Assembly: GCA_007922305.1 (NCBI GenBank)
Contig: ML677351.1
Span: forward strand, 9,329,558 to 9,393,557
DNA: 64,000 nucleotides
Source of the DNA: Dermatemys mawii
Taxonomy: Eukaryota > Chordata > Testudines > Dermatemydidae
Reading direction: 5' to 3'
The translations under genes were made by a program, and so were the position numbers. Below the pieces are notes generated by a model. It did not search any database. It was not told the DNA's origin and saw only the letters and a list, made by a program, of their open reading frames with translations. This document shows, piece after piece, positions 57,871 to 64,000 of the stretch; position 1 is the stretch's first letter, and every line of letters starts with the position of its first letter.

Positions 57871-58929
57871 CTATGTTTCTCTGTAATTTAGCTTAGTAAC
57901 CTTTCCTTTGCCTGCAGGTTAGTGGTCTGTGTGAGCATCCCATTCACATCGCCTGAAATGCTTAAGTGTCATCATTGTCTTGGGTTTCAGGGACCTATCA
58001 CACCACTGATTTTTAAGCAGAACTCCCTGTTGATTTCTATAGGGAGCTCTACTTTTAAAAAAATGTAATCGATGGCAAAATATGACCCCTTAGACAGTAA
58101 ACAGAACAAGAGAAATTGTTTGAAGATGATTCTAACACTACAAAGTGAGCTTGGTTCGAAACATAAGAAAACAGAGACAGCTAAATAGTCTGAAGATTTT
58201 TATTGATTTTCAAGCACAAACAATGTATAAAAGGACTGTGAACAAATATACCAGCATAGCTCTGTCTCAGGGAAAGATACACAAAATTTAGTAAGAACTG
58301 TAATACCAATCCTTAGACCTGTGCACAGACGGAATAACTGCACAATGGGGAGCTATGCAACAGCAGAACCTTCCCTTTCCCCTGGGGATTTGCAAACAAA
58401 TCACTTCACAACTTCTTCTGTAGACCATGAGCAAATGCATCTCCCCTGGTCCTGTCTGCCCACTCTACAGGGGTTAAAAAGAAGTGGATACAGGATTCAC
58501 ACAGCAGAGAGTGATATTGTCTCAGTCTAGCTCCCTCAACCTCTTGCACTCAGAGGTACAGCAAGACCTTAAAGAGCACAGTTCTGTCAAAGATAATGAA
58601 TTATAATTGTTGTTAGTCCATTCTTTGTACATCCTAATGTTGTTTGCTTTTTGGATTATCATTACACTGCTTTTTTACTGAGTTGTCCCTACATTTTATC
58701 CCAGCATGTGAATAAAAGACTATTAGAGTTGGTTGGGAAATGTTTATCATCTCTTGAGGAAAATTTTCACTGACAAGACACAAACCCCAAAGTTTTGGGG
58801 TTTTATTTATTTATTAATTACACAAAGTCAAGATTTTCCACAGAAAACAGACACTTCACACAAAAAGAATTGTTGGAAACCCTGGTTTTCCAACATTAAA
58901 AAAAAAGCCTCTAAAGGTCTATTCCTTCT
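57871..58929. other. Low-copy stretch
   Basis: No gene was recognised. A small near-perfect hairpin, GTTGGAAACCCTGGTTTTCC, lies at about 58872. Confidence 0.45.
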
Positions 58930-59250
58930 CATCTGTATTACCTTGCATTTGCAATAAAGGACTTCATCTGCCATCATTCTATCCACTCACCTCACTCTAA
59001 TAACTTGCTCTAAAGATTCTCATTGTCTTCAGTACTCTATTTTTAAATAATCTGCAGATTTTATAAAAAGATATAAACAGTGAGGTGGAAGAATCAGGAT
59101 ATTAAACACCCATCTCATGTGACATACCTTAACAAAAAGTTTAATAATGGTAATTGTGAACATTCCTACTCTGTGTTTTGTGACAATCTCACCTCCCGCC
59201 CTCATGATATCTTTTTCTTAGCAGCCTCTTTGAGGGACCCAGTCCAAATC
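58930..59250 (-). mobile_element. Old antisense CR1 fragment
   Basis: TTACCTTGCATTTGCAATAA, GGACTTCATCTGCCATC and TTTTTAAATAATCTGCAG keep the order of the antisense CR1 RT region (compare 23860-23985). It is heavily decayed. Confidence 0.55.
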
Positions 59251-60204
59251 TAATGTAAATTATATAAAAATGTACACAGGAATGACTGGGAATTAAAAGC
59301 AATGTTTTGGAAAGGTCTACAAACAAAAAAAACACACAGAATTATGGGAAAAGATTGAAAATATCTGAAGCAAGGTTAAAGCATTAGAGCTCACAAGACA
59401 CTCTGACTTGAAGTCAGAAGGATAGGAACATTTTAAGCAACAAGGAAAAATCTGTTCTCCCTCTAGAGCAGTCCAAATGGCTAACTTGATGTTTCTGATC
59501 CCCAGGCTGGTTGAGATTTGCCAGAGAAGCTATATTTAATCATACACCCCAGAGATCAATTCATGGAAGGGCTGCCATTCACATTAGCCTTCGAGAAGAC
59601 CTGTAGCTCTGTCTGTCTAACCACAGGCAAAGTATTTCAAAGAGAGTTAAACTAGGAGGGGAGCAGTCTGGAGAAAGTCCTGGGAGAAATGGTAATCCCA
59701 GAATAATCTGTTGGTACTGCCAGTGCTCTGCTACCTAAAATCCCCTGCTGCCAAATTAAGATGTATAGCGATGTCATTCGTGCCACTGCTTATTAAATAT
59801 CTGCCAGGTTTTAATGATATACCCACCAAAAATAGTGTTTTAAGAGCTTGGCCAAGTTTTACTCTAGAATGGATCATCAGCTAGTGTAAAGTAATCTCAG
59901 TTTCATTGACTTGACGAACTGAGAATCTTGTCCAATGAGTCTAAAGTTAACAGGGTTTTGAGCAGTGTAGGTAACTATTTTGGAAAAAAAAAAAACATTT
60001 TAAAAAGCAAAATATAGGGAGTAAGAGGCATCAGTACTTGGAAGCCATGACTTTTAAAAAACCACAGTTTTAGGGTAATTAACATTCAGACCTTTTGCAC
60101 ATAATGTGTAGGGGTTCAATTAAAACACAACAAGAACAGAAACAAAAAGAAAAAGTAAGTCCCTCAAGATCTGACATCTGGTCTTCTAGGAGACTTGTAA
60201 TTCT
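59251..60204. other. Repeat-poor stretch, possible regulatory block
   Basis: 59700-59860 is balanced, nonrepetitive sequence (TGCTGCCAAATTAAGATG, ATTAAATATCTGCCAGG, TTTTAATGATATACC) with AT-rich homeodomain-like words and no coding frame. It is a candidate conserved noncoding element, unproven. No gene was recognised. Confidence 0.35.
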
Positions 60205-60480
60205 ACAGTGCCATTCCTAGATTTTCAGGCCAGAGGGGGCCATGATTATAATCTAGTTTGACCTCCTGCATACCAAGTCAGAGTTTTACTCCACATCAAG
60301 CTCATAACTCTTGGCTGAGCTAGAGTCTACTGTTTAGAAACATACCCAGTCATGATCTGAAGGCTTCATGTGAAAAGAAATACTCCACATCCTGAGGGCT
60401 ACATTGTTCCAGTGGTTAATTATCCACAAGATTGCAATATGCACTATTTCCAGTCTAAATATTTAGCTTTGTTCAAGTTC
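60205..60480 (-). mobile_element. CR1 LINE 3' fragment, antisense
   Basis: ATTTTCAGGCCAGAGGGGGC, ATAATCTAGTTTGACCTCC and ACATTGTTCCAGTGGTTAAT follow the antisense 3' end of the CR1 subfamily seen at 18105. It is moderately decayed. Confidence 0.75.
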
Positions 60481-60605
60481 TCTGCAATCAGGAGGACTAG
60501 AAATGTATTTTTTTAAAAAAATAAAATCCAAGATTCCCATGCACTCACCCTTTATTCCAGGAGCTGAGGCATTAAAGTAAAACTCTTAGTATCCCAACCT
60601 CACAT

Positions 60606-61108
60606 CAGTGGTGCAAGTAAAATCCATTTCTTACTGGTATGAGGTGGGAAGGACATGCACCAGCTAAGGGGGTGGGGCATGACCTCCCCACATGACCCTC
60701 CATGTGATTCCTCACTGCCCCCACGCTTTTTCTGTCCCCTTCCCACATCCATCCCATGTTACTGTGCAGCAGGGAATGCTCTCTCCTCCTCCTGCTGCGC
60801 TGGAGACTTTTAGGCTTTCCCGGGAACCACAGTGGGGAAAGGAGCAGAACCCACAGCCCTACCCCCTGCCCTTCCATGTCTCTTTCCTCCCTCTGTGTAT
60901 GGAAGCAGCAGCCCCGCTGGAGGGGAGAGGCTGTGGACTGTACACCCTCCAGAAGAGCTGCTGGCATTCTGCTCCTTTCCCCACTGCAGAACCCCTAGCC
61001 CCATCCCAAGCCCTCTCCTCCAGCAGGGCTGCTACCACGTCTTTCCAGTATGCCATACTGACTATAAGTAGCTTGCTGGTACGGCGTACTGGCCTACTTG
61101 CACTGCTG
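60606..61108. mobile_element. hAT-type MITE with 8 bp target duplication
   Basis: The left end CAGTGGTGCAAGTAAAAT pairs with the inverted right end CAGCAGTGCAAGTAGGCC. The inner ACTGGTATGAGG pairs with its counterpart at GTACGGCG. CCTCACAT (60598-60605) and GCTCACAT (61109-61116) match at 7 of 8 bases. The GC-rich centre is itself a long imperfect palindrome (GTGGGGAAAGGAGCAGAACC; CTGCTCCTTTCCCCACTGC). This palindrome produces open frames up to 202 codons on both strands, none of which is a gene. Confidence 0.85.
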
Positions 61109-61116
61109 GCTCACAT

Positions 61117-64000
61117 TAAAAGAATGAGAATTGGCAACCCTGCTTGTTCGGTTGCTCTCAATTTAAAACAAAATAATCCAGACTGGAAGCAGCTATTTGA
61201 TCTCTGCTTTGTGGGAAACATGCAAAATTTGTTACCCTCTGAAATCTCTCTCAATGTTGTGATGGCTACAAGGCCTACTCTGCCTCCATCCTGGCTCTAG
61301 TCCCAAGGCACAAGGTAGCATAGCCACGTGGTTGTTCTGAGCTGCTCCAGATGGTAACAGCTCGTGCACACCCACCCCAAGGGGCCACCACATCAACCAA
61401 ATGCAGCAGCTCCCTGGTAATACCCATTTCACCTGGTAATGCAAAACTGTCCAGGGATGTGAAAGAAGGGGTTAAACAGGAGTCACTGCATCACCCCTAG
61501 AGACAGGGAAGCCAGTTTACCAGTTCCTTTGCTCTACGCCTGCAGATCAGTTATTAGAAAACTGGAACTGTTTTCAGGTACTTAAGGGGGCTGCGGGGAG
61601 AGAAGTGTGATGATTTTGATTTCATTTCAAATTGATGCTTAGAATGCAGTGCCGTGCCTTTCCCCATGAAAGTTTTAGTGGACTTTTCACTTTGTGGACC
61701 TATAGTGCCTGATTTACAGCATTAATATTACTAATTTGGATAGTATGGCTTTTTGGCTCATCAATCTGTTTGATCAGAAAATAAAAGTCTTGTCCTGAAT
61801 CAGGTTCCACAGAATTTACAAAAGACCCTCAAGAGTATGACAGGAAGCTCACGCTAAGACAGATATAGCTATAGAGACTTATTAAAATCAACAAAATAGT
61901 AATTAAATGTAAAATAATCAAAATTACAATCCCATTACTGCTATTCAAAAGATTCATACGGTATTATATGCTACAAAGCTTTGGTTAATATAGTCACACT
62001 CTTTCTTGGTAGCCTGGTGGTAAGAGACACAGGACCAGCCTCACCTTTAACAGTTGAGGTTTCTCAATTCTTGAGTGAGAGCTGCAGATCTTAGAAGAAG
62101 CTAATGCTAAGAGCTATCAAAGAACTCAGGACAAGACCAGATTTGCACAGATGTACCTACCTTGCACAGTGATCAACTCTGCCAAAGTGATCAATTTTGG
62201 CAGTTTGGGGTTAAAATTCACGTTAGTCTTGAATGTAGGGGTAGTGAAATGTTATCATCCTTACTTCATGACTAAAGAGCAAGAGAACAATATTTAATAT
62301 GCCTTAATGGAAGGGGTCACTAACTTTAACCTCACTTACTATACAGGGGGCAGTGAGGCCAAATGCAAACGAAAGTCAAAGAGGGTGTGGATGTTATTGC
62401 AGTGTAACGAATGTTGCAGTGAAAAAAACACAAAGAATGTAGTAGCAGTGAGGTTCCCCACTGCCCATTGAAATCAAAGAACTAAAAATCACAAATATTT
62501 CACCTAAGTTGTGGAGCCTCAGAGCAAAGAATGCCTCCTCTTCAGAGGCAGGAGGGGAACTCATCCCTAATTTCTCAGAGACTTTGCTGACTTTGGAAAT
62601 CAACAGTAACTGGTGTGCACTGGATGCTAGAAGGGAGTGATATGTTCAAGGAACATTGGTCAGTCAAAATTTCACACTGCAAGGGGGAATCTGAGGCAAA
62701 GAAGGCATGCCTGGGATACTGACAGAGCAGTGGTTACTTGTGGCTTGCACACTTTGAAATAATTCCACTGTTGTCCCAAATTAATGCTGAGTGCACACTC
62801 ACTTTTATTAAAAGATTTTTTTGTAATAGACAAACTATTTATGAATAGGCACGTATTGCCTCTTTAAACACCATGCCTGGGTGCCTATGTGTTCCCAAAA
62901 TTCTGTTTTGTAATACTAAGAGGAATCCTAGATATTGAACCCAGCTCTTGCTGCTGACACCACTTGGCCTGAGGGTGATACATGACAGAGCATAAACAAT
63001 TCCCAAGTAGATAGCTAATCAGATAGAAAGTGTATTGTATGAATATGAGTACATAATATTTAATAGTCTCTAAAAATCAGTTACATTTACCAGACAGATT
63101 TTAATGGCTCCTACTGAGCAATTATGATGTTGCAAGTGTGTTACATTTTATGAAGTTTCTATTCTCATATAATTAAAAAAAAGAGAGAATGTATGTTTTG
63201 TGAGTCAAGCCACAAAAGTCAAATTCAGAACTGAAACTCAAGCTCTGTCCTTAGTTGCTGTATCATACATGGAATTTGGGGATTCCTACTGTTCTGAGGC
63301 CAGCTGAAAGGCAATCTTAAGTACTTTAAGAGGAAACTATTTTTTTTAGAAAAAAGCTCATCCTAAATGGTATTTCTCAGTATTTGTAGATGCAAAGTAC
63401 CCATTGAATTTTACCTCTAACTCAAGTGATAACTGTCCCTGAAATAGGAGCCAGGGGAGTTTTCCTAATCTGCCTTTACTATTAGGAGAACTGCTTCTAC
63501 CAGATTTGAAATATTCAAAATATTCTATATGGCTCCATTCTTGCTTTTGTTTCAGAGTGCAAGTGTCATCGAATAATTCTGCTGTTATTTTCCCCAAAGT
63601 TATATCTTGAGTTAAAAGGTTTGGCTGCTATACATTCCAAGGCTGTTTTATTCCATTGCATTTCTTCTACTTTCCAGCCTACATAATTCATATTGCTCTG
63701 TCTGCAGCCTTCATACCAACTGTCTGCTTCATAAATATTTAAGTAATATAAGAAACTTTCAGGTATTCTTTATACATAAAACCATATCATAACATGAGTG
63801 CAGCCCTTGTGCTGTCAAAGTACTACATATCACAACCCAGCCTACCTTTATTTCATTCTATTTGGCTTTCAGCCGAACTATTCTCTGACATACACTCTTT
63901 CGTTATGTTTACATTTGAAAACCAAAATGGAAGTATTACCAAATGACTCTCTAATCAAAGAAGATTAAGCCAAGAAGGATCAAATAAGTCATTATGTTGA
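61117..64000. other. Low-copy AT-rich end of window
   Basis: No exon or RNA gene was recognised. 61850-62380 has features of an antisense LTR-type repeat (GAGACTTATTAAAATCAACA, then an ACCAGCCTCACC segment), but it could not be assigned. The rest shows nothing recognisable. Confidence 0.4.

Noticed and set aside
60692..61300. 202-codon plus-strand frame with several overlapping frames on both strands
   Set aside because: Most of it falls inside a palindromic hAT-type element (60606-61108), and multiple frames being open at once is a symptom of GC-rich palindromic repeat sequence.
1..64000. CRISPR array, bacterial operon, rRNA or tRNA gene
   Set aside because: No regularly spaced direct repeats, Shine-Dalgarno-led gene clusters or tRNA cloverleaf were seen. 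The A/B-box pairs found belong to decayed SINE heads.

Overview
The window looks like a 64 kb stretch of turtle (Testudines) nuclear DNA. The evidence is the repeat content. It includes many decayed CR1 LINE fragments with recognisable reverse-transcriptase reading frames, Penelope-like retroelements (PLEs), an RTE-type and an L2-type LINE fragment, tRNA-derived and MIR-like SINE pieces, several LTR families, and short hAT and PIF/Harbinger-type elements with recognisable target-site duplications (TSDs). The species assignment rests on recognising these families by eye. No host protein-coding exon, rRNA or tRNA could be supported, so the window is either intergenic or inside a large intron. 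Most open frames are shadows of repeats or of base-skewed tracts.

Layout. 1-6.5 kb is largely unique AT-rich DNA with one palindromic hAT-like element. 6.5-7.8 kb is an LTR-type repeat split by a Harbinger-like element with TTA duplications. 9.35-10.7 kb is an antisense LTR-type repeat. 12.3-12.9 kb holds two inverted copies of a ~120 bp element. 13.5-14.0 kb is a long pyrimidine tract. 14-18.1 kb is mostly repeat-free and includes a candidate conserved noncoding block. 18.1-24.3 kb is a series of antisense CR1 pieces with an LTR between them. 24.3-28.3 kb is mainly unique. 28.3-31.7 kb contains compound elements and the first PLE, inserted in a CR1 tail.

31.7-33.9 kb holds the centrepiece. 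A 1.53 kb PLE sits inside an LTR-type repeat. It has an open 371-codon frame (end of reverse transcriptase plus GIY-YIG endonuclease) between two nearly identical 203 bp inverted arms, and the insertion has perfect 12 bp TSDs. 34-35.7 kb carries an ERV-like LTR repeat and SINE pieces. 37.4 and 38.2 kb hold two further PLE insertions, also with 12-13 bp TSDs. 41.3 kb is an L2-like fragment and 43.1-44.0 kb are head-to-head CR1 fragments. 45.7-48.8 kb is an antisense RTE LINE interrupted by a solo LTR with a 5 bp duplication. 52.3-54.8, 57.6 and 60.6 kb carry more DNA-transposon derivatives and an LTR. The rest is low-copy AT-rich DNA with some candidate regulatory blocks.

There is no operon or pathway here. 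The biology is transposable-element biology: nested insertions give relative ages, and four PLE insertions show a graded set of structures (single arm, inverted arm pair, arm-ORF-arm, partial arm). Each PLE arm contains a hammerhead-like motif, which is the most interesting signal in the window.
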